Source of the DNA: Aquisalinus luteolus
Lineage (GTDB): Bacteria > Pseudomonadota > Alphaproteobacteria > Caulobacterales > Parvularculaceae
Assembly (NCBI RefSeq): GCF_009712425.2
Contig: NZ_VCJR02000002.1
Coordinates: 310,001 to 374,000 of the forward strand
Direction: 5' to 3'
Length of the DNA: 64,000 nucleotides
Every line of letters begins with the position of its first letter. Positions within the stretch are counted from its first letter, which is position 1. Positions 46,706 to 55,803 of the stretch are shown piece by piece. The translations under genes and the position numbers were made by a program. The notes beneath the pieces were generated by a model. It searched no databases, was not told where the DNA came from, and worked only from the letters and a program-made list of their open reading frames with translations.

Positions 46706-47182
46706 GATCTTGCCTCATTCAACTGGGTGGCAGCTGCGGCAGATGTCGTACCGGATGCTGCGGTGCAAAATGGTACCCGCCCTGATCTGACACTGGCCAT
46801 TACGCGGGGGGCGAGCCGGCTGTTGACCGATATGGGCTTTGCCCTAGTACCGGAATTTACACTGCCAAATGGCCGCCGTGCCGACCTTGCCGGGCTCAGC
46901 CGAAAGGGGCGCATCGTGATCGTGGAGGTGAAGTCCTGCCGCGAAGACTTCACCGCGGATGCAAAGTGGCCCTCCTATCTGGAATATTGTGACCAGTTCT
47001 ACTTCGCCACCGACACGCGCTTCCCTGCCGGGCTGTTGCCGGAGGGGGAGGGGCGCATCGTCGCCGACGCCTATGGCGGGGCGATCATCGCCGATGCTGA
47101 GGTCCGCACGCTGGCCGGATCACGCCGCAAGGCGATGACGCTGAGCTTCGCCCGGCAGGCGGCATTCAGGTTGACGGTGTAA
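46697..47182 (+). CDS. mmcB: DNA repair protein MmcB
   Basis: A 161-residue member of the MmcB family with a nuclease-like core: VPEFTLPNGRRADLAGLSRKG, IVIVEVKSCREDF (Asp-Glu-x-Lys), and WPSYLEYCDQFYFAT. The fold is PD-(D/E)XK-like, and in Caulobacter the gene is induced by DNA damage. ATG 46697 is one candidate; TTG 46682 in frame is another, and the LexA box overlapping here leaves open a later start. It lies about 60 bases after the ferredoxin gene. Confidence 0.85.
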   Translation: MKNDLASFNWVAAAADVVPDAAVQNGTRPDLTLAITRGASRLLTDMGFALVPEFTLPNGRRADLAGLSRKGRIVIVEVKSCREDFTADAKWPSYLEYCDQFYFATDTRFPAGLLPEGEGRIVADAYGGAIIADAEVRTLAGSRRKAMTLSFARQAAFRLTV

Positions 47183-47287
47183 AGACTTCGGCGACCTTTC
47201 CGCCCCAATCCGTATGGGGATCACCCTACAGGGAATATGTGCATCGCGAGCTGGGTCGCTCACGCGTAATTCATCGCAAAAGAGCGG

Positions 47288-47307
47288 AATAGTGAGCGCT
47301 CGCTATT
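47288..47307. repeat. Near-perfect 20-base palindrome
   Basis: AATAGTGAGC and GCTCGCTATT match as reverse complements at nine of ten positions. It sits in a 300-base gene-free stretch (47183-47482) between the 3' ends of mmcB and the M16 protease gene. Apart from this palindrome, the cruciform that follows and the terminator, I see nothing in the stretch. Confidence 0.5.
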
Positions 47308-47344
47308 GCCAGCACGACAGTTACATGACTATTATCATATCTAT

Positions 47345-47417
47345 GGCAGCGTCCTTACGCTTCGGCGTAAAGAGGTTCACTCTCTCCCCCGAAATGAACT
47401 TTCTTCTGGACGCTGCC
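47345..47417. other. Three-way-junction/cruciform sequence
   Basis: A 10-base outer stem, GGCAGCGTCC (47345-47354) with GGACGCTGCC (47408-47417), encloses two hairpins that abut with no gap: TTACGC-TTCG-GCGTAA (47355-47370, a classic C-UUCG-G tetraloop) and AGAGGTTCA with TGAACTTTC (47371-47379 and 47395-47403, two G-U pairs). A structured RNA or palindromic mobile unit is possible; I do not recognise the family. Confidence 0.5.
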
Positions 47418-47482
47418 GCCTAGCTCCCCTGTTATGTTTTGTGATCAACGCGCGTTTTTTGCCTAAGCTGCGTCACAAGAAA

Positions 47483-47512
47483 AAAGCGCCCCATGCAGGG
47501 GCGCTTTCGATG
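47483..47512 (-). terminator. M16 protease gene terminator
   Basis: On the minus strand AAAGCGCCCC and GGGGCGCTTT (47483-47492 and 47498-47507) form a perfect stem, loop TGCAT, followed by TTTTTCTTG. It lies about 30 bases after the protease stop. Confidence 0.85.
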
Positions 47513-47536
47513 CTCATCTTTATACTGATTTAAAAA

Positions 47537-50299
47537 TCAGCGGGATGTGGTCGATCTGATTTCGATCGGCCCGAGGTTCAGTGCCTCGACCTGGTCCTGA
47601 ATGACGGACCAGTCGCCAACAATCACCCATGTCAGGCGATCCGGCTGGATGATGTCGCCAGCCATGGCCGTGACCTGCTCCGTTGTCAGGGACTGGAAGC
47701 GTTCGGCACGGCCGGTCGCATAGTCATAGGGGCGGCCATACTGGTCATTGTTCATCATGCTGAACAGGACCGTATCCGCCGCCTCGAATGCACCGGGCAG
47801 GCTGCCAACCTCGTCTGCGACTATGCGGTCAAGCTCTTCCTGGCTGACCGGTTCGTCGCCGAGAATGCCGGCCATTTCCGCCTGCATTTCCTGGATCGAC
47901 GGGCCGGTCTGGTCAGTCTGTACAGGCGCATAGAGGATGAACGGGCGCTGGCCGACCTGGTCCGGCAGGATCGAGCGGGCGCCATAGGTCCAGCCCTTGT
48001 CCTCGCGCAGGTTCATGTTCAGGCGGGCAAGGAAATTGCCGCCAAAGGCATCGTTCATCGCTGCGATGGCGGTGTCATTGTCCGTACCCGTCGGGTCGGT
48101 CAGGATGCCGGCTATGATCACCGATTGCTGCGAGGCCGGCTTGTCGATGACGATGACGCGGCTCGATGACGGCACGGCAACGTCAGGCAGGGATTTTTCC
48201 AGCGTCGAACCGCTGGCCTGCCAGCTGCCGAAGGTCGCTTCCAGCCTGGGCAGGATTTCCTCTGCCGTCGTGTCGCCGGTGACGAAAAGCTTGGCATTGC
48301 CCGGCTGCAGCCACGCATCGCGCCAGGCGATCAGGTCTTCGCGGTCGATCGCCTCGATCGCGGCGACGGCCTCGTCGATGGTCGCCGGGTTTGCATAGGG
48401 GTGATCCTCGCCATAGAGCGCCGGGTAGAAGGCGCGGAAGGCGAGCGACTGGCCGTCGGCCTGCTCCTGCAACACGCCATCGATCTGGCGCTTGCGCGTC
48501 TTCTCGACTTCTTCCTCCGGGAAGGTCGCATTGAACGTCACCTCGGCCATCAGGTCGAGACTGTCGTCGAGGTTCTGTTTCAGCGCCGACAGGTAGATGC
48601 GGTTGTCATCATCGCCGCTATAGAGGTTGAGGATCGCGCCGAGGCTCTCTTCCATCTCTGCCAGTTCCTGTGCGGAGTAATTTTCCGTACCCTCGTCGAG
48701 CAGGGTCATCACGCCTTCGGAGACACCCGGCAGGCCGGTGTCATTGCCCGGCAGCGGGATCGCATCTGTCGCAGAGCCCGCATCGAATTGCAGGGCAAGC
48801 TGCACGACCGGCACGGTCGGACGCGGGGCGATGACGACTTCGATCCCGTTAGACAGGGTCGATGTCGTGATCTCCGGGAAGCTGACTTCGCCCGGTGTGC
48901 CTAGCGGCGGCAGGCCGGCGGACCGGTCGACGCCCGCGCTGGTTTCGTACTCCGGATAGGGCAGTACGGTCAGTTCGAAATAGGCAGGCGTGATCCAGCT
49001 GCGGCTGACATCCAGCACATCCTCTGGCGAGGCAGCCATCAGCATGTCGAGGTTTTCCTCGACGTAGAAATCAGGATCGCCTAGGAACAGCGCACCACGG
49101 GCAAGCGTCGATGCCTTGCCGGCAACTTCTTCAAGGCCGCGGATCTCGCTTGAGGCATAGAGCGTCTTGGCACGGTCGAGTTCATCAGCCGTCGGACCCT
49201 TGCGCAGGAACTCGTTCAGCTGGGCGTCGATCACCTCGTTGATCTCGTCGAGATCCTCCTCGGATTTCGCGTCGACCGACAGGATGACCATGCCGGAGAG
49301 AAGCTGCTCGTAATAGAACATCGAAACGCCATTGGCGACCTGGCGCTCATCGACCAGCTCGCGATAGAGGCGCGATGTCTTGCCGGAGCCGACCGCGCGG
49401 GTCATCAGGTCGAGGATGGGAGATTCGGCCGTGCCCGTGCGCGGGGCGGGCCAGACGCGATAGACGCGCGGCTTGGCGACACGGTCCACCATGGTCACGC
49501 GCTTGATGCGGTCCATGCGCACTTCGTTGACGGCTGGCTTGGTCAGCGGCGGGCCGGCCTCGATATCGCCGAAATATTTCTCGACCAGCGGCCGGGCCTC
49601 TGCGGCGTCGATATCACCGGCAAGCACCAGCACGGCATTGGCAGCGCCATAATAATCACGGAACCACTGCTTCACGTCTTCCAGCGACGCGCCCTGCAGG
49701 TCCTCCATCGATCCGATGACGGAGTGATGATAGGGGTGGTCGGCTGGGTAGACGCCCTCGAAGATCTTCTCGAACACGGTGCCGAACGGCGCGCCTTCGC
49801 GCTGGCGCTTCTCGTTCTGGACGACGCCGATCTGGTTATCGAGCTTTTCCTGCGTCACCGCGCCCAGCAAATGACCCATGCGGTCGGACTCAAGGAACAG
49901 GATCTGTTCCAGCGCGCCGACGGGCACGGTCTGGTAATAGTTCGTGCGGTCGGTATTGGTCGTGCCGTTATACTGGGTCGCGCCCATTTCCTTCAGCGCA
50001 AAGAAGAAATCCTTGTCGTAGTTTTCCGACCCGTTGAACATAAGGTGCTCGAACAGGTGGGCGAAGCCGGTCTTGCCTGCGGGCTCGTCCTTGGAGCCGA
50101 CGCCATACATGACCTGCATCGCGACGACGGGCGCCTTGCGGTCTTCGTGGACGACGACGGTCAGGCCGTTGTCGAGGGTGAACTGTTCATAATCGAGCTC
50201 GATATCCGTCTGGGCGAAAGCCGGAAGTGCGGTGACGACGCTGGCGGCAGCGGCGGCCAGGATGCTCGAAAAGGGCTTGGGAAGAGGGATATTCTTCAT
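47537..50299 (-). CDS. M16-family zinc protease (pitrilysin-like)
   Basis: A 920-residue exported protease with signal peptide (hydrophobic SSILAAAAASVVTALPAFAQ). The inverted zinc motif HLFEH with a distal Glu, in GFAHLFEHLMFNG, marks the active N-terminal half; the C-terminal half is a second, inactive M16 repeat. It is expected to degrade peptides in the periplasm. ATG 50299 is preferred over the longer frame because it starts the signal peptide and GAGG lies upstream. No M16 partner gene adjoins. Confidence 0.92.
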   Translation of the reverse strand: MKNIPLPKPFSSILAAAAASVVTALPAFAQTDIELDYEQFTLDNGLTVVVHEDRKAPVVAMQVMYGVGSKDEPAGKTGFAHLFEHLMFNGSENYDKDFFFALKEMGATQYNGTTNTDRTNYYQTVPVGALEQILFLESDRMGHLLGAVTQEKLDNQIGVVQNEKRQREGAPFGTVFEKIFEGVYPADHPYHHSVIGSMEDLQGASLEDVKQWFRDYYGAANAVLVLAGDIDAAEARPLVEKYFGDIEAGPPLTKPAVNEVRMDRIKRVTMVDRVAKPRVYRVWPAPRTGTAESPILDLMTRAVGSGKTSRLYRELVDERQVANGVSMFYYEQLLSGMVILSVDAKSEEDLDEINEVIDAQLNEFLRKGPTADELDRAKTLYASSEIRGLEEVAGKASTLARGALFLGDPDFYVEENLDMLMAASPEDVLDVSRSWITPAYFELTVLPYPEYETSAGVDRSAGLPPLGTPGEVSFPEITTSTLSNGIEVVIAPRPTVPVVQLALQFDAGSATDAIPLPGNDTGLPGVSEGVMTLLDEGTENYSAQELAEMEESLGAILNLYSGDDDNRIYLSALKQNLDDSLDLMAEVTFNATFPEEEVEKTRKRQIDGVLQEQADGQSLAFRAFYPALYGEDHPYANPATIDEAVAAIEAIDREDLIAWRDAWLQPGNAKLFVTGDTTAEEILPRLEATFGSWQASGSTLEKSLPDVAVPSSSRVIVIDKPASQQSVIIAGILTDPTGTDNDTAIAAMNDAFGGNFLARLNMNLREDKGWTYGARSILPDQVGQRPFILYAPVQTDQTGPSIQEMQAEMAGILGDEPVSQEELDRIVADEVGSLPGAFEAADTVLFSMMNNDQYGRPYDYATGRAERFQSLTTEQVTAMAGDIIQPDRLTWVIVGDWSVIQDQVEALNLGPIEIRSTTSR

Positions 50300-50452
50300 G
50301 CTGTGCGTTACCTCTGTCATAAAAACTAAAAAGATAGAACGCGGATAGCGGGACACACGTCAAGCGGGCCGTTTGACCCTAACGGAAAGTTCATTAACTG
50401 CGACACGTGCCGTGCAGCACTATCGCGCAGAACGCTATCGGGAGAGACGAAA

Positions 50453-50791
50453 ATGGCGCGGGACGAGGAAATGGAGCGGCGGTTCATGTCTGCCCTGCCG
50501 GAGACGGTCGCCGTGGGTGAGAAGGCGATGATGGGCGGGCTTTGTTACATGCTGAACGGCAACATGCTGGGCGGGGTGCGGCGTGACAAGGATGGCGTCG
50601 GGCGCTTCATGTTCCGCGTTGGCAAGGAGCAAGAGGAAGAAGCGCTGGGTGAGCCGCTGACCGAGCCGATGATCCATGGCGGGCGCAAGATGGGCGGTTT
50701 CATCTTCCTGAACGAGGAAACGCGTGACGGGCCGCTGAAAACGCTCGCCCTGATGGCGCTTGACTATGTCGGGGCCCTGCCGCCGAAATAG
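50453..50791 (+). CDS. TfoX N-terminal-domain protein
   Basis: A 112-residue protein with the TfoX_N signature (EKAMMGGLCYMLNGNMLGGV, RFMFRVG, MGGFIFLNEE). Standalone TfoX_N proteins are common; a competence role is not implied. GGGAGAGACG precedes the ATG. It lies 40 bases before the methyltransferase gene on the same strand. Confidence 0.85.
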   Translation: MARDEEMERRFMSALPETVAVGEKAMMGGLCYMLNGNMLGGVRRDKDGVGRFMFRVGKEQEEEALGEPLTEPMIHGGRKMGGFIFLNEETRDGPLKTLALMALDYVGALPPK

Positions 50792-50830
50792 GCGACTAAA
50801 GAGCGACAACCCCGAAATCGGAGTTCTGAC

Positions 50831-51556
50831 ATGAGTACTGACGACCAGCCGGTTGCTTTTGAGGCTTATGAAGCCCTGGCCAGCGCCTATTCGGCGATCG
50901 CCGCGACCAAGGCAGAAAACGGCCATATGGAACATCCCGCCATGCGGGCGCAGATCGGGGATGTCAGCGGACTGAAAGTTCTGGACGCCGGCTGCGGTCC
51001 GGGGTTCCTGCTGCGCTATCTGCTTGATCAGGGGGCAGGGGAGGTTGTCGGATTCGATATTAGCCCGGCGATGATCAACGAGGCCAGGAAGCGTGTCGGC
51101 GACAAAGTGGCGTTGCATGTGGCAGATATGGCCAAGCCGCTCGATTTTCTGCCGGGCAGATGTTGCGATCTCATCGTTTCATCCCTCGCCATCGACTATA
51201 TCCGCGACTGGTCGGTGCCGCTGGCTGAATTCAGGAGAGTGCTGGTCAAAGGCGGACGGCTCGTCTTTTCCGTTCAGCATCCGACCGCCGCATGGGAATG
51301 GTATGGTCCGCCGACGGCCTATGGCGTTCATCTTTGCAAGGCAGTCTGGAAGGGCTTCACAGAAAACCCCGTGACCGTACCCGATCACTATCGATCCTTC
51401 GCCGAAATGATGAACCCCCTGATCGCTGCCGGGTTCAGGCTCAATCAAATAAAGGATGTGGAGCCCGCACCTGAACTGCGGGAGATCGACCCGCGCAAAT
51501 ACAAGAAGTTCAGCCGGGAGCCGTCCTTCATGATTATCGACGCTGAGGTCGTTTGA
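50831..51556 (+). CDS. Class I SAM-dependent methyltransferase
   Basis: A 241-residue enzyme. The SAM motif VLDAGCGPGFLLRYL is followed by VVGFDISPAMINEARKRV, LHVADMAKPL and VLVKGGRLVFSVQHP. This matches Methyltransf_11-type proteins acting on small molecules or lipids; the substrate is unknown. It may be co-transcribed with the TfoX-like gene. It is convergent with regA, the stops four bases apart. Confidence 0.88.
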   Translation: MSTDDQPVAFEAYEALASAYSAIAATKAENGHMEHPAMRAQIGDVSGLKVLDAGCGPGFLLRYLLDQGAGEVVGFDISPAMINEARKRVGDKVALHVADMAKPLDFLPGRCCDLIVSSLAIDYIRDWSVPLAEFRRVLVKGGRLVFSVQHPTAAWEWYGPPTAYGVHLCKAVWKGFTENPVTVPDHYRSFAEMMNPLIAAGFRLNQIKDVEPAPELREIDPRKYKKFSREPSFMIIDAEVV

Positions 51557-51559
51557 AGA

Positions 51560-52123
51560 CTAATGCGGTGCGCGCTTGGCGAGAATGCGCTGCAGCGTGC
51601 GGCGATGCATGCCGAGGCGGCGGGCGGTTTCGGAGACATTGTGGTCGCACAGCTCGTAGACCCGCTGGATATGCTCCCAGCGCACGCGGTCGGCGGACAT
51701 CGGGTTTTCCGGCGGCTCCGGCATCTGGCCCGGCGGGGCGAGCAGCGCCTTTTCAACGTCATCCGCATCGGCGGGCTTGGCGAGGTAATCGATGGCACCG
51801 GCCTTCACCGCGGCAACGGCGGTGGTGATGTTGCCATAGCCGGTCAGGATCACGGCGCGGCAATCCTCGCGGATATCGTGGATCAGGTTGACCAGCTCGA
51901 TGCCGTCACCATCCTCCAGCCGTAAATCAACGACGGCGAAGGCGGGGGCTTCCTTGCGCAGGATCGCCTTGGCCTCTTCCACGCCCTCGGCCAGCGTCAC
52001 GGCATAGCCGCGCTTTTCCATCGCCCGGCCAAGGCGCGTGCGAAAGGGCATGTCGTCATCGACGATCAACAGGCTTTTTGCCGGGTCTGTCGGGGTGTCG
52101 CTGGTCTGTGGCGTATCGTTCAT
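51560..52123 (-). CDS. regA: Redox response regulator RegA/ActR/PrrA
   Basis: A 187-residue response regulator: receiver domain with VDDDMP and phospho-Asp66, then a Fis-type HTH (ETARRLGMHRRTLQRILAKR). It is the partner of RegB, controlling respiration, carbon and nitrogen metabolism by redox state in Alphaproteobacteria. The stop of regB lies 28 bases upstream. The C-terminal HTH is almost invariant in the family, so the call is firm. Confidence 0.95.
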   Translation of the reverse strand: MNDTPQTSDTPTDPAKSLLIVDDDMPFRTRLGRAMEKRGYAVTLAEGVEEAKAILRKEAPAFAVVDLRLEDGDGIELVNLIHDIREDCRAVILTGYGNITTAVAAVKAGAIDYLAKPADADDVEKALLAPPGQMPEPPENPMSADRVRWEHIQRVYELCDHNVSETARRLGMHRRTLQRILAKRAPH

Positions 52124-52151
52124 GATTGGTCGTTTCTTGTTCCTGCAAACC

Positions 52152-53525
52152 TTATGAGCCTGATTTAGGCGAATTTTTCAGATTTGCCAGCGGCCAGTCC
52201 AGCCGCACCCATGCGCCTTTTGGCGCAGTCTCTGCGGTTTCCTCGTTGCGGCGCGGGCGATTGCCATGGCTGATCTGCGCGCCGGTACGCTCCAGCAGCG
52301 TCTTGGCGATGAAAAAGCCAAGGCCGAGGCCGTCCCGCTCCACATTGCCCTCCTGCCGACGGGCGGCGTGGCGGCGTTCTGACCCCCGGGCGAGATAGGG
52401 TTCGCCCAGCCGCGACAGCATTTCCGACGAGAAGCCCTCGCCATCGTCGAGCACATAAATGGACAGGTCGCGTTCGGTCCAGCGGGCTTCGACCGTGACG
52501 GAGCCTTGCGCGTATTTCACTGCATTCTCGATGATGTTGCGCAAGCCGTAGATCAGCTCCGGCCGGCGCTTCAGCCCGTCAATGTCGGGCAGGTCCGGGT
52601 CGGGTCCGCGCAGGGAAAGGTCTATTTGTACCCCGCCGAACTCGGTGAAGGGTGCCGCCGCCTCTTCGATCAGGGCGCGCAGGGACATGTTGTCGTGGCG
52701 GGCATCACCGGCTGCGGCATCGTCTGAAAGGCGGGTCAGGATATCGCGGCAGCGGCGGGCTTGCGCGACGACCAGCATCGCGTCTTCCTTCAGCTCGTGA
52801 TCTTCAAGCTCTGCCGCCATCTCCTTGGCCGTCAGCTGGATCGTGGCCAGCGGCGTGCCCAGCTCATGGGCGGCGGCCGCGGCGAGCCCACCAAGGGCGG
52901 AGACCTGTTCTTCGCGCGCCAGCACCATCTGCGTCGCGGCAAGGGCATTGGTCATCTTCGAATGTTCCGACGCAACCTGGCGGGCATAGATGGCAAGAAA
53001 GACAAGCGCGATCACGAGGGAGATCCAGACGCCGATCGCGTAAAGCCGGGGCAGCACCACCTCCGTCCCCTCCCGCCAGGGTAGGTCGAGATGGAACAGG
53101 GCAAGCAGGCTCATCAGGACAAAGGCAAGGCCGAGCAGGCTCCATGCAAACTTGCGCGGCAGCACGCTCGCGGCAATCGTCGCCGGCGCGAGGATCAGCA
53201 CCGCGAACGGGTTCGACAGGCCACCGGTGAGGAACAGAACGGTCGCCAGCTGGACAAGGTCGAAGGCAAGATGGCCCGCCGCTTCCAACGGGCTCAGCGT
53301 CGCCCCGCTCTCGGTGCGCAACACGGTGAACAGGTTCAGCCACAGACTGGCGGCGATGGCGGCGAGGCACCACCCGAGCGGCAGGTGGAAGCCGAGGAAG
53401 AAATAGACGATCAGGATCGTCACCATCTGCCCGGCCGCGCCCATCCAGCGCAAATTCGTCAGCGTGCGCAGGCGCAGGTAACGACCCATATAGCTGACTG
53501 GCTGTGGTGGTGGCGTGATCGCCAT
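52152..53525 (-). CDS. regB: Redox sensor histidine kinase RegB/ActS/PrrB
   Basis: A 457-residue membrane kinase with six helices. The quinone-binding signature GGLSNPF lies at residues 101-107, the phospho-His220 is in AAAHELGTPLATI, and the redox-active Cys259 is in QARRCRDIL. ATPase boxes NIIENAVKYA, DDGEGF and GLGLGFFI follow. It senses quinone redox state and phosphorylates RegA, the next gene. Divergent senC completes the cluster known from Rhodobacter. GGGAG precedes the ATG. Confidence 0.95.
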   Translation of the reverse strand: MAITPPPQPVSYMGRYLRLRTLTNLRWMGAAGQMVTILIVYFFLGFHLPLGWCLAAIAASLWLNLFTVLRTESGATLSPLEAAGHLAFDLVQLATVLFLTGGLSNPFAVLILAPATIAASVLPRKFAWSLLGLAFVLMSLLALFHLDLPWREGTEVVLPRLYAIGVWISLVIALVFLAIYARQVASEHSKMTNALAATQMVLAREEQVSALGGLAAAAAHELGTPLATIQLTAKEMAAELEDHELKEDAMLVVAQARRCRDILTRLSDDAAAGDARHDNMSLRALIEEAAAPFTEFGGVQIDLSLRGPDPDLPDIDGLKRRPELIYGLRNIIENAVKYAQGSVTVEARWTERDLSIYVLDDGEGFSSEMLSRLGEPYLARGSERRHAARRQEGNVERDGLGLGFFIAKTLLERTGAQISHGNRPRRNEETAETAPKGAWVRLDWPLANLKNSPKSGS

Positions 53526-53653
53526 GGCGCTCCCATTACTCCTGCTTGCTGCGGCAAATGGGCCGCGCGGGTGGTCAATTTATGCCCGTCATCTTACGAC
53601 GGGGCTATACCGGCCCTACATAGAGCAGAAATTGTCAACGAGGATAATCGGAT

Positions 53654-54265
53654 ATGTTGCCACCCCGTCCCGTGAAGACCAGCAAGCTGGGCTTTCTTGC
53701 CGCCACCGTCGTCATGCTTGCCGGGATCGGCGGCTGTTCGCAGGAAGACCCGCTGAGCAATCCGGGCGTCATAGAGCTGTCCGAGGCATTCGAGGGCGAA
53801 TTCGAGCTGGTTGACCATAATGGCGAGCCAGCCAGCGATGACCGGTTCGAAGGCAAACCCGTCTTTGCCTATTACGGCTTTGCCAGCTGCCCGGATGTAT
53901 GCCCCGCGGCGCTATCGGTGATGTCCGCCAGCCTCGATGCCATGGGCGGTGATGCGGACAAGGTCCAGCCATTGTTTATCACCGTCGATCCGGAGCGCGA
54001 CACCCCGGAGGTGCTGAAGGCCCATCTCGCTTTCGATGACCGCATTCTGGGCCTGACCGGCACGCCGGAAGCCGCAGAAGAGGCCCGCAAAAGCATGAAA
54101 GTCTATGCAGCGAAGGTGGAACTGGAAGACTCGGCCATGGGCTATACCATGAACCACCAGGACCTGTTCTATGTGCTGGACGACGAAGGCACGCCCGTAC
54201 TGGCGCTGGAGACCTCCATGACCCCCAAGGATATTGCATCTGTTTTAAAATTGTGGATATCATGA
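53654..54265 (+). CDS. senC: SCO1/SenC copper chaperone
   Basis: A 203-residue lipoprotein with lipobox near Cys28 (IGGCSQ). The copper-binding CPDVC motif (C-x3-C) lies in YGFASCPDVCPAAL, and the His partner is in MNHQDLFYVL. It delivers copper to the CuA site of cytochrome c oxidase. It is divergent from regB, with 128 bases between starts; in Rhodobacter senC lies between regB and regA. AGGATAAT precedes the ATG. A hairpin follows the stop. Confidence 0.94.
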   Translation: MLPPRPVKTSKLGFLAATVVMLAGIGGCSQEDPLSNPGVIELSEAFEGEFELVDHNGEPASDDRFEGKPVFAYYGFASCPDVCPAALSVMSASLDAMGGDADKVQPLFITVDPERDTPEVLKAHLAFDDRILGLTGTPEAAEEARKSMKVYAAKVELEDSAMGYTMNHQDLFYVLDDEGTPVLALETSMTPKDIASVLKLWIS

Positions 54266-54267
54266 AC

Positions 54268-54292
54268 CATTGTGCGGTGCACAATGTTCTTT
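54268..54292 (+). terminator. Hairpin after senC
   Basis: CATTGTGC and GCACAATG (54268-54275 and 54279-54286) form a perfect stem with loop GGT, followed by TTCTTT. A second inverted repeat GGTATC...GATACC (54301-54325) lies beyond it, before phaZ. Confidence 0.6.
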
Positions 54293-54401
54293 ATGATAGC
54301 GGTATCTGAATAATATAACGATACCTTGGATTTTAAGGAATTTCATTATAGGCTCCGTCTCCCGGTCGGAATTATCGGCTGGAACGGATTTGTGAGGGTT
54401 C

Positions 54402-55712
54402 ATGCTCTATACTGCCTACGAACTTGGCCATACGGCGCTGACACCCTTCCGCGCAGCCGCCGAGATTAGCGCCCAATTCTGGAAATCGCCGTTCAACCCG
54501 GCCAGCAATAACTGGATCGGCCGAACCGCCGCTGCATCCCTCGACCTGTTCGAGAGTGTCACGCGCCGCTATGGCAAGCCGGAATGGGGTTTTGACTCCG
54601 TCGAGATCAATGGCGTCGACGTGCCGGTGACGATCGAAGTTGTCCGTCGCAAGGCCTTCGGCAATCTCATCCATTTCCGCCGCGATGAAGCAGCGCTGGC
54701 CAAGGCTAACAAGGCTGACGAAGCGCCGGTCCAGCCGCGAGTGATGATCGTCGCGCCGATGTCCGGCCACTATGCGACGCTGCTGCGCGGCACGGTGCTG
54801 CAGATGATGCTGGAGCATGATGTCTATATCACCGACTGGGCCGATGCGCGCAACGTGCCGCTGGCCGCCGGGCGGTTCGACCTCAACGATTTCATCGATT
54901 ACCTGATCGACTTCATGGCCGTTGTCGGGCCGAAGGCGCACACCATGGCTGTCTGCCAGCCGGGCCCGCCGCTTCTCGCTGCGATCTCTCACATGAGTGC
55001 CCATGACGATCCGAACCTGCCATCGACCATGACCTTCATGGGCTCCCCCATCGATGCACGCAAATCGCCGACGGTGACGAACCTGCTGGCCGAGGAACAG
55101 CCCTTCGAATGGTTCGAGTCGAACATGATCCAGACAGTGCCTGCGCCCTATGCGGGCTTCCTGCGCCGCGTCTATCCGGGTTTTTTGCAGCTGATGTCGT
55201 TCATGTCGATGAACTCCGAACGCCATGTCGATGCGCACTACAAATATTTCGAGAACCTGGTGAAGGGCGATGGCGAGAGCACGTCCAAGCACGAGACGTT
55301 CTATGACGAGTATCTGTCCGTATGCGACATGACGGAAGAGTTCTACCTGCAGACGATCCGCGACGTGTTCCAGGAATACCGCCTGCCGACAGGCCTCTTG
55401 AAGCATCACGGCGAGACCGTGCGTCCTGAGCTGATCACCGATGTCGCGCTGATGACGGTCGAGGGTGAGCTCGACGACATTTCCGGCATCGGCCAGACAC
55501 AGGCTGCCCATGATCTGTGTACGGGCATTCCGGCGGATGACAAGATCGACTATGTCCAGCCGGGCGTCGGCCATTACGGCGTCTTCAACGGCTCCAAATG
55601 GCGCGAACAGATCCAGCCGAAACTCGCCGGCTTCATCAAGGCGCATTACGACGAGGCGGCAGAGAAAGAATTTCTCGACAGCAGGGCGAGCGCGGCCATC
55701 GCGGCGGAATGA
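54402..55712 (+). CDS. phaZ: Intracellular polyhydroxyalkanoate depolymerase
   Basis: Mobilises stored PHB granules. The 436-residue protein has the modified lipase box MAVCQPGPP, with Cys185 as nucleophile in place of Ser, as in Ralstonia PhaZ1 (Cys183). GVGHYGVFNG carries the catalytic His, and the Asp is probably in VEGELDDI. It implies that this organism makes PHB. GAGGG precedes the ATG. An inverted repeat upstream could be an operator. Confidence 0.93.
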   Translation: MLYTAYELGHTALTPFRAAAEISAQFWKSPFNPASNNWIGRTAAASLDLFESVTRRYGKPEWGFDSVEINGVDVPVTIEVVRRKAFGNLIHFRRDEAALAKANKADEAPVQPRVMIVAPMSGHYATLLRGTVLQMMLEHDVYITDWADARNVPLAAGRFDLNDFIDYLIDFMAVVGPKAHTMAVCQPGPPLLAAISHMSAHDDPNLPSTMTFMGSPIDARKSPTVTNLLAEEQPFEWFESNMIQTVPAPYAGFLRRVYPGFLQLMSFMSMNSERHVDAHYKYFENLVKGDGESTSKHETFYDEYLSVCDMTEEFYLQTIRDVFQEYRLPTGLLKHHGETVRPELITDVALMTVEGELDDISGIGQTQAAHDLCTGIPADDKIDYVQPGVGHYGVFNGSKWREQIQPKLAGFIKAHYDEAAEKEFLDSRASAAIAAE

Positions 55713-55803
55713 ATCTCCCCTGTTCAGGGGATGCAGGCTAACGATTTATCTGTTTGCGTGCGGATGGTTTTGACGTATCCTTTCCCAAAACGGGAGAGAA
55801 AAA

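Noticed and set aside
47214-47423. 69-codon plus-strand frame
   Set aside because: It runs through the palindromes and has no ribosome site or protein-like composition.
54372-55646. 424-codon minus-strand frame
   Set aside because: Antisense of phaZ, which has the catalytic Cys and normal length.
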